Origin: Tubiluchus corallicola
Lineage: Eukaryota; Priapulida; Priapulimorpha; Priapulimorphida; Tubiluchidae
Assembly (NCBI GenBank): GCA_030141605.1
Contig: JAQGDQ010001801.1
Span: 1-24,973, forward strand
Direction: 5' to 3'
Length of the DNA: 24,973 nt
Shown here piece by piece: positions 15,201 to 22,346 of the stretch. The position numbers and the translations under genes were made by a program. Numbering within the stretch: position 1 is the first letter of the stretch; the number at the start of each line of letters is the position of its first letter. The notes beneath the pieces are model-generated. The model saw only the letters and a program-made list of their open reading frames with translations, was not told the DNA's origin and did not search any database.

Positions 15201-17876
15201 TTAACTAATTTTGCTGCAATGCCTTAACTAATTTTACTGGAATGCCTTAACTAATTTTGCTGCAATGCCTTAACTAATTTTGCTGAAATGCCTTAACTAA
15301 TTTTACTGGAATGCCTTAACTAATTTTACTGAAATGCCTTAACTAATTTTACTGAAATGCCTTAACTAATTTTACTGGAATGCCTTAACTAATTTTGCTG
15401 CAATGCCTTAGCTAATTTTGCTGCAATGCCTTAACTAATTTTGCTGCAATGCCTTAACTAATTTTGCTGCAATGCCTTAACTAATTTTGCTGGAATCCCT
15501 TAAGTAATTTTGCTGGAATGCCTTAACTAATTTTGCTGGAATCCCTTAACTAATTTTGCTGGAACGCATTATTAACTCCTTTCCAACAGGTAGATACATC
15601 ATCTGTGATGGCTAAACACTTTGTGCTCTTCAAATTTGATGAAATTTGGAGAAAAATAACTAACATACAATAAAATTATATGAAAACAAAAAAGTTGTGT
15701 TGTTATCTTTGTTTTCACTCTTTAAAAGAATATTTTCTAATGGACAAAAATTTTGCTTTGTGCTTATACAGCAATTCAGTGCATCAGTGACATTGATCTG
15801 CCTTGTGCTGATTAGCTAGGCTACTGTCAGCAATGGCTAGGCTACTGTCAGCAATGGCTAGGCTACTGTCAGCAATGGCTAGGCTACTGTCAGCAATGGC
15901 TAGGCTACTGTCAGCAATGGCTAGGCTACTGTCAGCAATGGCTAGGCTATTGCTGTCCACTCCAAACTAACTTTTATTGTCATCATCCGGGCGTGTGTTC
16001 ACAGAATGTGACAGCAGCAAGCACTGGTCACTGTCCAGTGCACATGAGCTCTACGAGCTCTACTCTGAACAGACTTGATGTTGTTTTGCTTCTGAATGTA
16101 CAAAATGCCTTTGAATGCAGGAAAACGAAAAAAAGTTACAATGTTTTGGGATATTTCTTTAATATTTGGTGTAATTTCACAGTTGGACTTATCACTTGGA
16201 CAGTTGGACTTATCACTTGGGCAGTAATGAGTTACATGATTACAATCGGATACTTTCTGTTTGTTTCACTTATTAGCAGTACTGCATGTATGCTAGCAAA
16301 TATTAAGCCTTTGCAAAATCTCTTGGAAGTAGACCAATGTTCATAAAAAATATTAATGGCCACTATCTTACTATACAATTACTGATCATTAAGGAAGTGC
16401 TGGCTGTCAATTAACCACACCAGTGGCTGGTTGATAACTACCTGCTGCCAGCAGAGGGCAGACACACCAGTGGCTGGTTGATAACTACCTGCTGCCAGCA
16501 GAGGGCAAACACACCAGTGGCTGGTTGATAACTACCTGCTGCCAGCAGAGGGCAGACACACCAGTGGCTGGTTGATAACTACCTGCTGCCAGCAGAGGGC
16601 AGACACACCAGCGGCTGGTTGATAACTACCTGCTGCCAGCAGAGGGCAGACACACCAGCAGCTGGTTGATAACTACCTGCTGCCAGCAGAGGGCAGACAC
16701 ACCAGTGGCTGGTTGATAACTACCTGCTGCCAGCAGAGGGCAGACACACCAGTGGCTGGTTGATAACTACCTGCTGCCAGCAGAGGGCAGACACACCAGT
16801 GGCTGGTTGATAACTACCTGCTGCCAGCAGAGGGCAGACCCACCAATGGCTGGTTGATAACTACCTGCTGCCAGCAGAGGGCAGACCCACCAGTGGCTGG
16901 TTGATAACTACCTGCTGCCAGCAGAGGGCAGACACACCGCGGCAAGTGTTGCAATTCTAGCACAAATTTCATAATGCCTGAGCGCATCTAAACAGCTGTC
17001 AAATGTACAAACTTTAATTGATCTGAACACTTTTTGTGAAATTTTATGCAGAAATAAATACTTTACAATATTTATGTTGAACAGTTTTAGATACAAGCTG
17101 TCACTTGAAAGCTGGGAAGGTTTAATATAAAAAAAATTCGAATTATCCTATTAATAACACCACTGAGTAAAAAAATCTAAACTTTAAATTTACAATGCTA
17201 GAAAAAAAGTGTCTTCAGAAAATATAATAAGGTATGCACTAGTATCTCACACATGTAAGCTGTTATGGGCAGCTTTATTTGGGGATGTCAAAACTTTACA
17301 AATATTCATCATCGTAAACAAGTTAAGTTAATGGAAATAAATAAATTTACTATTTACTAATATTTACTCATTTAAGCAAGAACTCACAGTACAGTCAACC
17401 CTCGTTAAACCGGATTAATTGGTGGGGGTGGGGTGGTCCGGTTCAGCCGATTGTCCGATTTATCCGATATGCTTATATATGATCTATATTATACACGAAT
17501 AATCACCTTAATAAGGCCTATATACATTGCACTATATACTATACTGTATATTACTTTAAAATAGTTAGCCTGTGAGGATAAAGAAATTATTGTACAGTTG
17601 GTAGGTCGTGTTGTGTTTAGCGCTCTGGCTCGGATGGAAATCGGTCAGTCTACCACGGATGACGTCCGTCTTATCCGATATCCGGGCTAACGGGGTCCGG
17701 TTTAACGAGGGTCGACTGTATCTATGAATGCGTTTCGGAAATGATTAAAATAATGAAGCTTTACTATAAAAGCTATTAGAAAAGTTTTGTCTCGTATTAA
17801 ACTTACCAGATATTGCAATGAAAGATACGCTGGTAATGAAAACCGAGATCCGCAAAAATATTACATAATTCTTCAT
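3159..17876 (-). CDS. Gene model: type I membrane IgSF receptor (signal peptide, 3 Ig-like domains, TM, short tail)
   Basis: Minus-strand model joining 17876-17807, 12115-11747, 9457-9110, 7114-6743, 4792-4670, 3570-3538 and 3203-3159, with a possible end exon at 2435-2389. Each junction has AG/GT edges and splits a codon after its first base, so the frame stays open throughout and any internal exon can be skipped in frame. With the end exon it totals 1407 nt (468 residues). The predicted product is a secretory-pathway protein with a cleavable signal, three Ig-like ectodomains of 116-124 residues, one membrane helix and a cytoplasmic tail of roughly 50 residues without an ITIM or ITAM tyrosine motif. 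Ligand and pathway are unknown. The layout resembles invertebrate self/non-self or adhesion receptors, but that is inference from architecture only. I do not recognise a named orthologue. Confidence 0.75.
3538..3570 (-). CDS. Exon 6: 33-nt cytoplasmic microexon (right palindrome arm)
   Basis: The acceptor is TTTCTTTCTTTTGACAG and the donor AAAT|GTGAGA. Reading in phase 1 after exon 5 gives K-PAETCTSWKK. The length is a multiple of three with phase 1 at both ends, so it can be included or skipped freely. It lies inside the right arm of the giant inverted repeat and has an identical mirror copy on the plus strand at 322-354. Support is the strong polypyrimidine tract and compatible phase. The small size leaves some doubt. 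Confidence 0.55.
3857..4652. repeat. Minisatellite, 38-bp unit, about 20 copies
   Basis: Unit built from TGTTAAAAGTGGCACCACAT followed by GCTGAAAGCTGTACCTCA, with frequent CTCAT/CACAT, GTACC/TAAAC and GTACTT variants and one shortened unit near 4250. The first unit and a half overlap the palindrome arm, so the same array probably also lies just left of the window. It fills the intron between exons 6 and 5 up to the exon 5 donor. Confidence 0.97.
4670..4792 (-). CDS. Exon 5: transmembrane segment
   Basis: 123 nt, phase 1-1. The acceptor has a T-rich tract ending TATTAATAG|AATTAG and the donor is GACA|GTAAGTG. It encodes about 41 residues: a short juxtamembrane ELALIKP, a membrane helix of about 23 residues (ILAVSGSIAALLAAIIVAGF then VLFAY), and the start of the cytoplasmic tail TTKQWFSSD. 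A positive charge on the cytoplasmic side fits type I topology after the signal peptide. The donor lies only about 10 bp from the edge of the 38-bp minisatellite, and the acceptor side is followed within about 45 bp by the 56-bp minisatellite. The exon is thus almost walled in by repeats. Confidence 0.8.
4833..5279. repeat. Minisatellite, 56-bp unit, about 8 copies
   Basis: Unit GAATCTTTAGAATAAGCCAC then AAGCAACTGTGCAACAATTA, ending CTCAATAATACTGTGA; spacing is 56 bp (for example 4861 to 4917). Very homogeneous. Lies in the intron upstream of the TM exon. Confidence 0.97.
5313..6536. repeat. Minisatellite, 83-bp unit with 332-bp higher-order repeat, about 14.7 copies
   Basis: Unit starts AAGTATTTACCTATCAATAA and ends ATGATCGTATAGT; starts at 5313 and 5396 give an 83-bp period. 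Unit types alternate (ACTGTAAACATACTCTGG versus ACTATAAATATACTCTAG). A four-unit block recurs after 332 bp: the marker CCTACGCAATACAG occurs at about 5758 and 6090. On the gene's sense (minus) strand every unit contains GATGTAAGTTAT and ATAGGTAAATAC, both like 5' splice sites. Confidence 0.97.
6539..6558 (-). other. Candidate 20-nt poison or secreted-isoform microexon
   Basis: Between domain 3 and the TM exon the minus strand shows a strong acceptor (GTTTTTGTTTGATCTCAG), 20 bases, then a strong donor (TTACCAG|GTAAGAG). Entered in phase 1 it encodes VRIESYQ and exits in phase 0. The TM exon would then be read AAT TAG and stop at once. Inclusion would therefore give a receptor ending before the membrane helix, or a transcript degraded by NMD. 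The sequence match is good, but exons this short occur by chance and there is no expression evidence. Confidence 0.3.
6559..6742. other. Intron 4 segment next to exon 4 donor
   Basis: About 180 bp of unique intron between the candidate microexon and the domain 3 donor. On the minus strand it includes the open extension downstream of exon 4 (to 6633). No other feature is seen. Confidence 0.5.
6743..7114 (-). CDS. Exon 4: Ig-like domain 3
   Basis: 372 nt, phase 1-1. The acceptor is GTGACGTTTGCAG|AAGAACC and the donor ATTG|GTAAGT. It encodes 124 residues beginning EEPELMPGSQ. Strand B reads VTTYFCSLTL, strand C VRWEWTDGK, then DFEGRIIGS, strand E LCYAATLLI and strand F DTGTYWLVVKN. The B and E cysteines are kept and the F cysteine is leucine, as in the other two domains. 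Sequons are NVT and NSS. The domain ends in a basic juxtamembrane stretch (DRGARRI) that leads into the TM exon. If the donor is ignored, the frame stays open for about 37 more codons (to 6633) with a partly hydrophobic tail, so intron retention could give an alternative C-terminus. Confidence 0.85.
7229..7598. repeat. Minisatellite of TAACATTTG/TAACATTGTTAATCTG type, 27- and 36-bp units
   Basis: Composed of TAACATTGTTAATCTGTAAC plus ATAGTTG, with or without an extra TAACATTTG module, giving 27- or 36-bp units; about 11 units. Several frames on both strands stay open only because the period is a multiple of three, which makes repetitive peptides such as TMLQINNVTNV. These are not genes. Lies in intron 3, about 115 bp from the exon 4 acceptor. 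Confidence 0.95.
7599..8212. other. Unique intron 3 sequence
   Basis: About 600 bp of AT-rich intronic DNA without repeats, convincing exons or transposon ends that I can see. Confidence 0.5.
8213..8677 (+). mobile_element. Non-autonomous pogo/Tigger-like element, copy 1 (465 bp)
   Basis: Terminal inverted repeats start CCGTATTTTCCCATGTATAA and the right end is the reverse complement, finishing GGGAAAATACGG. The right flank is TA; the left flank is CA, probably a mutated TA target duplication. The interior (about 8323-8580, plus strand) encodes the tail of a pogo/Tigger-type transposase: PTLGEVCSWVLKAWNGV, KSFKKCGISNAMDGTED, then an acidic end FDESDEEFNDFYDE, a TAA stop and AATAAA. There is no helix-turn-helix or DDE catalytic core, so it depends on transposase from elsewhere. 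It sits in intron 3 of the IgSF gene, antisense to it. Confidence 0.85.
8678..9109. other. Unique intron 3 sequence next to exon 3 donor
   Basis: About 430 bp of AT-rich intron between the pogo-like element and the domain 2 donor. No gene or repeat is seen. Confidence 0.5.
9110..9457 (-). CDS. Exon 3: Ig-like domain 2
   Basis: 348 nt, phase 1-1. The donor is TCAG|GTATGT. The acceptor is a tandem NAGNAG (TTTTTCAGCAG), so the exon may start at 9457 or 9454, adding or removing one alanine at the domain's N-terminus. It encodes 116 residues. Motifs: strand B in LTLYFCSLPEY, strand C in ARWTWSNGQ, a FEDRIAAS segment, strand E in CYSATLSISS, and strand F in DSGNYSLSVANG. The strand-F cysteine is again leucine. 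One additional cysteine lies near the N-terminus (YKCYVGES). Sequons are NLT, NST and NLT. The domain is clearly paralogous to the other two in the W-x-W, F-E-x-R-I and C-Y-x-A-T-L blocks. Confidence 0.85.
9458..9839. other. Unique intron 2 sequence
   Basis: About 380 bp between the domain 2 acceptor and the 20-bp array. No feature is recognised beyond the acceptor tract. Confidence 0.5.
9840..11275. repeat. Minisatellite, 20-bp TG-rich unit, about 72 copies
   Basis: Unit GCTTGCATGTGTGTTTCTAT with CACG/CATG/CCTG and TTTC/CTCT/CCCT variants and a few 18- or 16-bp units. A 20-bp unit shifts frame by two, so all three plus-strand frames stay open for almost 1.5 kb and spell the same cysteine-rich repeat (CMCVSMLACVFLCLHVCFYA). 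This is repeat arithmetic and not a gene. TGCATGTGTGT is an alternating purine-pyrimidine run in most units. Occupies most of intron 2. Confidence 0.98.
11525..11725 (-). repeat. tRNA-derived SINE-like element
   Basis: On the minus strand, about 20 bp after the exon 2 donor, there is a tRNA-like head: ATAGCTTAGTGGTTAGAATG then CTTGGCAACAAGTGAAG. This matches the D-arm/A-box and anticodon-arm pattern of a tRNA-derived SINE. The B-box region (CTGGTACAGGGCC) is degenerate. A body of about 150 bp follows, with GGGGTCCTTGTAGACGGGGT and CACCCTCTAACTCGACCCC. The 3' limit is approximate and no target duplication was found. Confidence 0.5.
11747..12115 (-). CDS. Exon 2: Ig-like domain 1
   Basis: 369 nt, phase 1 at both ends. 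The acceptor is TTATTTGCAG|GTAAACC and the donor AAAG|GTAAGA. It encodes 123 residues starting KPVLIPNSK. Ig signatures: a strand-B cysteine in NISLRFCGEH, a strand-C tryptophan pair in VKWQWKN, and a strand E/F segment FCYMATLLL...DAKVYSLLVKAN. The usual strand-F cysteine is replaced by leucine (Y-S-L) and another cysteine lies before YMATL. Five N-x-S/T sequons (NIS, NVS, NNT, NVS, NIS) suggest heavy glycosylation. The membrane-proximal end (PANGRLTNISK) is a linker. A tRNA-derived SINE-like sequence begins about 20 bp past the donor. Confidence 0.85.
12116..12508. other. Unique intron 1 sequence
   Basis: About 390 bp between the domain 1 acceptor and the 28-bp array. AT-rich; no exon, repeat or element is seen. 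Confidence 0.5.
12509..13912. repeat. Minisatellite, 28-bp unit, about 50 copies
   Basis: Unit CATGTTGTTGATGCTAGATG plus TTGATAAA, with GTTGTTG/GTTATTG variation and two units carrying an extra GAT. Very homogeneous. Each unit contains TGTTGAT and ATAAACA, both of which fit the degenerate forkhead consensus. Lies in intron 1. Confidence 0.98.
13913..14096. other. Unique spacer between two arrays
   Basis: Short unique intronic stretch. A small plus-strand open frame starts in the 28-bp repeat and runs through it, with no coding signature. Confidence 0.4.
14097..15567. repeat. Minisatellite, 23-bp unit, about 46 copies, split by a transposon
   Basis: Unit GCTGGAATGCCTTAACTAAT plus TTT, with GCTGG/GCTGC/ACTGA/ACTGG variants. 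The first unit (14097-14119) is separated from the rest (14514 onward) by the pogo-like element. Each unit contains GGAATG or AAATG/CAATG variants. Lies in intron 1. Confidence 0.97.
14120..14513 (+). mobile_element. Non-autonomous pogo/Tigger-like element, copy 2 (394 bp), inserted in a minisatellite
   Basis: Same ends as the 8213-8677 element, here with TA on both sides (14118-14119 and 14514-14515). It is nearly identical to copy 1 apart from two deletions. One removes about 41 bp upstream of PTLGEVCSWVLKAW. The other removes about 30 bp carrying the true stop and AATAAA, so the frame runs on into FFPEFLPKN before stopping at about 14465. Its left flank, GCTGAAATCCCTTAAACTA, is a 23-bp satellite unit that resumes on the right side, so the element landed inside that repeat. 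Confidence 0.85.
15568..15814. other. Unique intron 1 sequence
   Basis: About 250 bp; nothing recognised. Confidence 0.4.
15815..15950. repeat. Minisatellite, 21-bp unit, about 6.5 copies
   Basis: GCTAGGCTACTGTCAGCAAT plus G repeated almost perfectly. Lies in intron 1. Confidence 0.95.
15951..16413. other. Unique intron 1 sequence with a plus-strand open frame of doubtful meaning
   Basis: A 117-codon plus-strand open frame (15993-16346) starts MCSQNVTAAS and has a hydrophobic second half. Part of that half is a perfect 21-bp tandem duplication (about 16179-16220), which doubles the peptide TVGLITW. I recognise no domain, splice context or poly(A) signal, and it is antisense to the receptor gene. 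I judge it more likely chance than gene. Confidence 0.3.
16414..16940. repeat. Minisatellite, 47-bp unit, 11 copies, each with a CTCF-like core
   Basis: Unit CACACCAGTGGCTGGTTGAT then AACTACCTGCTGCCAGCAGA, ending GGGCAGA, at 47-bp spacing (16421, 16468 and so on). CCAGCAGAGGGCAG matches the published CTCF core CCASYAGRKGGCRS at all 14 positions in ten units; the second unit has one mismatch (GGGCAA). All copies point the same way. The array lies in intron 1, about 0.9 kb downstream of the signal-peptide exon. Confidence 0.95.
16941..17391. other. Unique intron 1 sequence
   Basis: About 450 bp of AT-rich DNA. A 62-codon minus-strand open frame here runs into the 47-bp repeat. It lacks a usable acceptor and I do not consider it an exon. 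Confidence 0.4.
17392..17718. mobile_element. MITE with pogo/Tigger-like ends (327 bp)
   Basis: Ends CAGTCAACCCTCGTTAAACC and the reverse complement of a near-identical sequence (CCGGTTTAACGAGGGTCGACTG), flanked by TA on both sides. CAGT termini plus TA target duplication fit the pogo/Tigger branch of the Tc1/mariner superfamily. No transposase coding remains. It sits about 90 bp from the exon 1 donor. Confidence 0.8.
17807..17876 (-). CDS. Exon 1: start codon and signal peptide of the IgSF receptor
   Basis: The ATG is at 17876-17874 and the exon encodes 23 residues plus one base. It begins MKNYVIFLRIS and continues with a hydrophobic core VFITSVSFIAIS, a typical signal peptide with a basic n-region. 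The donor is excellent (TCTG|GTAAGT, GT at 17806-17805). The split codon G+GT restores glycine with the first Ig exon. The intron to the next exon is about 5.7 kb. Upstream on the minus strand there is no obvious TATA box. A TTTTCAG about 80 bp upstream could mark the start of a 5'UTR exon, so the transcription start is undetermined. Confidence 0.8.
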
Positions 17877-20800
17877 AACAGATCAACATCCTCACAATTT
17901 CAAAACTTTCAAAATTTAAGGGTTTTTTGCAATCGAAGCAAATCCTGAAAAGCGATAGTAATTATTTAGGTCCCATTATAAGTGAGGGACAAATCAAGAA
18001 AAACATCATACACTAAAAAATTATTCAGTACCCACCAGCTCTAAGTGAGAGAAAAACAACTAACCAAGCAAATGCAAAATTAAGTTTTATCAGTAATATT
18101 ATCGATTTGAGCGATGTGAGAGTGCGTTAAATAAGAACCACCTAAACTGCAAACTACCCTAGTTCTTTCATATAAGTCATTCTTAAAACCACTATTTCCC
18201 TTTAATATTACACGGTAGATCGTTCTCCATTGCGGTATAAAATTCGGCCGATTTACTACACTAATCCTGTCCATGACAACAAGAGCTCCAACTTCACCTA
18301 CTTATCATAATAAATTATTGTGTCTGTAGATCATCATGCACTCATTAGATGTGTTTAAAAACATCATATTTTACAAGTACAACATATTGAAATGATATTC
18401 AGGCATGTTCTTACTCAATTATACTAGAAATCCCCAATTATAATTACATTTTAAAACTAAATTTAAAAGACGGGAAATGTCACAAAAACAGGCAGCCATT
18501 TAAATTTGCTGAAAAAACAACAGCAACATAAGGACTTTTTTGGTTTGCAGATTATTACCAAACATCGAATACAGAGCTATATACAGAATGCAGAACACAA
18601 AAAACAGCAATATTTGTAGGGGCTTCGATTAATATTTCTGTTTAAGATACGCCTGCCATTCCGACTTTGCAGACTAATAACAGCCGCTTTTTAACGTTAA
18701 CCATGTTGTTTATCCTAGTTACGGACGCGCATTTATCTCTTAAGCGCACTGCTGTTTTGCCACGACAATTACGCACGCCAACCTCATCAAGGTTACAGGT
18801 GATTTACGATAACCACAAGTGACACTATTTAAGGAGTACCTCTTCCAATAACAATGCTGTAATTATATCCTCCACAAAAATAGTAAAACGTAAATCACAT
18901 ACAGACTATTTAACATCTCGTCATTTAAATGCTCGCACCGTCTAAAACATGATTGGCATGCTCAAGGTGTCCCTGACAGGCACTCCTATCCCCTGCCACC
19001 ACTTACTATATATCATAGCCCCAAATATAAAGTTGCACGTGCTAAATCTTTTGCAGTACGCCTATATACTTTAGCGTGGCTGAGACCTTTGCAGCTATTT
19101 GATAGTTATAATTTTTCAAGGTTTTAAATAATGTTGTATTAAAAGGAAATTATTGAGGTGATGTTTGTACATGTCAAATTCAGTCGTCTTACTCAGATTT
19201 GCCTACCCCAAGGATTCTTCTTTACCACATTATGCAGATCATAATCATAATGCTGATTATTGACTATTTATCTAATGCTGATTCATAATCCACCGAGCTA
19301 AGTAGTTACATCAATATGCAGTCGTTTTCTTGGCACAATAAATACATACAACCTAAGAATCACTATTGCTTTAACACTTAATTGCAATGTCAATACAATT
19401 TCGTCTATTTAATTTTCTTACTATGCGAATTTTATGCTAGCTTTTTGCAACATGATTTACTTTATGACTTGCAAAATGTCTGCATTCATACTTTTGTTAA
19501 CCATGTTGTTGACATAGCCAGACCAGTAATATGCCTCACTGTAATGCTATACTAATATTTATCTGCCACAAGAAGCTAACAGTTACTGTCTGTGTCAATT
19601 TGTTATAGAAATATGTTTGACAAAGCACAAAAGAAAGCTCTACATTCTACAAGCAGCAGTACATAATCTAGAATGTACACTTTTTTATATGTTTTGACTG
19701 ACAATTATATACTGAACTACAGGCGGTACCTCAGCGACTAAAACTAGCAAATCTGGGTCGGTAGCAGCTGATGCGGAGGGCATGCGGTCTATAACTCTTT
19801 TGACATCCAGCCACAAAACCACAGGATGATGTGCAAAAAAAACTATACCTTCATTGGCAAATTACATGAAGTCGATTTAAAAATAATGATGAAATAGAGT
19901 TTACACCATCATGGATTAATCTAACTGGACAAGTAAAAGAACAGAGAAAGCCACTGTTATACAGACCAGGTATAATGTGGCTTCCAATTTAGCATGAAAG
20001 TGTTAAACACAATACTAGCAACATTTTTTTTTGAATATGAACTTCCCTTGACGCAGTGGTGTATGTGGCAATTATTCAATATAATTTTAGATTTTGTACC
20101 ACTGCTGTAGCAATTATTATAAGAATTTGTTTAATTTTTGATGAATTATGCGTAATATCTTGTACCCAAGCAACAAAACACATAATAATCACACGAATAG
20201 AAAGCTTCCGATTATTTAGAAGTATATTATTATTGTAATGTCATATAATACCACAATAATTAGTTTTATTAAACTTTGTTATTATACAGTATGACTCTAT
20301 AATAAATCACAATTGTATAACCAACAGTATACAAAGATATAGAAAACTAATATAATAAACAACCTTGCATATCAAAAAATTTCATTTGCAATACAAAATA
20401 GATACGCAATTTGAAAAAAAAGAATAATTTTTTACAACATAACAAAGCATTTACTGTAGCAAAGGTATTCATAACACATATACACGTATTGATAAAATAA
20501 ATAAATAAAATATAAAACAATAATCAGTAAGATCATTAGAATATTAGCTAGTGCAAGTAGTTATTGATCGAGTCATTGGCTTAAAGGAATTTAGTTCAAA
20601 ATTTAAATAATTTGTGTAATTTGGTTTACAAAACCATCTGGTAAGTATGGCGCTGAACATGCAAAAGTTTACAAAATAATGCAGTTTAAATTGCATAAGA
20701 AACCTGTAATGTTTACGTTTTTTGTATGTCTAACGTGAATGTACTACATTCGTTCTGTATTGGACATTCAACTTAATAATGATTGCAACTTCAATTAAAT

Positions 20801-21488
20801 TTTCAGGATACTCGAAAACGGTGCAAACTTTCGTCTGATTCGGTACGTTTAACTTCAACGTTAACAATACGTTGAGTGCGCTTATTCAGTACTGGACATA
20901 CAATGTAATATTATAACTGCAATTAAATTTTCAGGACACTTGAAAACAGCAAAAGCATTGAGGATCTGATGCATTGTCTTAGGATGTCATACCACAAATG
21001 CGAGACAGGTTACAATGTTTTAAAAAAAAAGTGCTTCACAAATCTTACATTGTAGCATTGTAAACAAATTTAATTGTAGTAAATATCACAAAACAAACAA
21101 GTACTTGTCTGTACCACTTTGCAAAAAAAAACATACATGTTTAAGCTTTAGATTTATCAAGAATCACGCAAATACGTTTGATCGTAAGATAATTCCTAAG
21201 AATGACAGCAGAGCTAAAAGGGATTTATCAAGCTTCTTTACTTACAAAATGTTTCACAAAGTATCATTAGAATGCTGGCTAAACACAACCTAAGAATTTT
21301 GTTATGAACTCTTTTGTGTAAGATCATTCTTACGAACTCAATGATAAATGAGTCTGATTTTCAGACAAGGGCTCTACATTCAACTAACAAAATTTGTATT
21401 GCAACACAAAACGTATAATCTATATACAGCAGTGGTGTATCCATTATACAACATGCTACACACAGCCATTTCTTCTAAAAATTTCTGT
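17877..21488. other. Gene-poor region upstream of the receptor gene
   Basis: About 3.6 kb without minisatellites. It must contain the receptor's 5'UTR and promoter at its left edge if exon 1 is the first coding exon, but I see no clear TATA box. Open frames at 18080-18274 (minus) and 20056-20238 (plus) look like chance. A GC-richer minus-strand open stretch at about 19685-19863 (containing DRMPSASAATDPDLLVLVAE) could be a relic coding segment but lacks good splice edges. A diverged duplication is at about 20752-20958. Confidence 0.4.
20752..20958. repeat. Diverged tandem duplication, about 130-bp spacing
   Basis: CAATTAAATTTTCAGGATAC preceded by TGTATTGGACATTCAA recurs about 133 bp later as CAATTAAATTTTCAGGACAC preceded by AGTACTGGACATACAA, followed in both by T-GAAAAC. 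An old duplication of unknown origin. Confidence 0.5.
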
Positions 21489-21730
21489 TTAAAGATAAAG
21501 CACAGAGTGCGACTCATTAGGAAGGGAGCAATATTCAAAATCATAGGAGTTAACAACAAAACTACAACCTAGACTATCTAATGGCTTTGAAAAAATTTGG
21601 TAACATGAGTGATCTAGCACAAGAAAGGTTTTTTGAACAAGTAGCTTAATGTTCACTCCATTGGCAAAGTTGAGCACATCATAAATGGCATTAGACTTCT
21701 GATAGCAGGTGGTAACTTCGCTGTTGCCAT
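21489..21730 (-). CDS. Candidate 3'-terminal exon of an unidentified minus-strand gene
   Basis: The acceptor is TTTTTCTTTTACTAG|AT. The following phase-1 frame is open for 79 codons to a TAA at 21489-21491: GNSEVTTCYQKSNAIYDVLN, then FANGVNIKLLVQKTF, and an end region with DHSCYQIF, LGCSFVV, YDFEYCSLPNES. Four cysteines, an NES sequon and mixed composition look like an extracellular protein fragment rather than random translation of AT-rich DNA. I recognise no family. It lies about 3.6 kb upstream of the receptor's exon 1 on the same strand. Earlier exons would lie at higher coordinates or off the window. No poly(A) signal was pinned down. Confidence 0.4.
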
Positions 21731-21868
21731 CTAGTAAAAGAAAAACAAAGCTTTAGCTCATTTCTGCCTAAATTCTAATTCTGAAATACTTCAATTAAGT
21801 TAGTAAAATATAAGAGTTGTGTGGCTAAATATTCGTACAAAATTAAGCCCATCAGGACTTGCAATCAT

Positions 21869-22239
21869 TAAGGGGTGAGCATTCTCCATCAGAAAATGAT
21901 TTGAATCTAATCGAATTTTCCACTTTCGAATTTTAATCAAACCGAATTACGAGAATTAAATTCTGTGTCAAAGATTTCCAAATTATTAATTTTCAAAAAC
22001 TCTGTCTCACGAAGGTTATGCATATTGCTTGATTTTATTCTACAGTAAAAACATCAATAATTTGTTTGAAAATTGTTCTGATTGGACGGTGTTTCAAACG
22101 TTTAAATGATAAAAAAATTTTGTAGTTGAAATGGAAAATTAATTGAATCAAAATTTTAGATGCAAATTTAATTCGAATTAGGAAAATTGGTTCGAATTCG
22201 ATGTGGCTATTCGACCTTGAAAGTTCGATGCTCACCCTG
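21869..22239. mobile_element. hAT-like MITE (371 bp)
   Basis: Ends TAAGGGGTGAGCATTC and GTTCGATGCTCACCCTG are inverted repeats. They are flanked by an 8-bp duplication with one mismatch (GCAATCAT at 21861-21868, GCGATCAT at 22240-22247), the hAT signature. The interior is AT-rich with repeated TTCGAATT motifs and no transposase. The related element at 23518-23932 shares ends and composition. Confidence 0.7.
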
Positions 22240-22346
22240 GCGATCATGCATAAATGAACAATAAATTAGAGTCAGCTAGAACAGGTAAATTAAAGTGAAT
22301 CAATCTTTATCTTAAAACAGCAGAACACAACACTCATGACACTTAC

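Noticed and set aside
15993-16346. 117-codon plus-strand frame with hydrophobic segments
   Set aside because: Contains a DNA-level 21-bp tandem duplication and has no recognisable domain, splice sites or poly(A) signal. Kept only as a note.
3159-17876. Assigning the receptor to the cnidarian Alr family or another named histocompatibility family
   Set aside because: The exon layout is similar, but I cannot align it to any known member without a search, and the phase-1 Ig cassette layout is common in IgSF genes.
18080-18274. 64-codon minus-strand frame upstream of exon 1
   Set aside because: No domain, signal or splice support; expected by chance in 3.6 kb of intergenic DNA.
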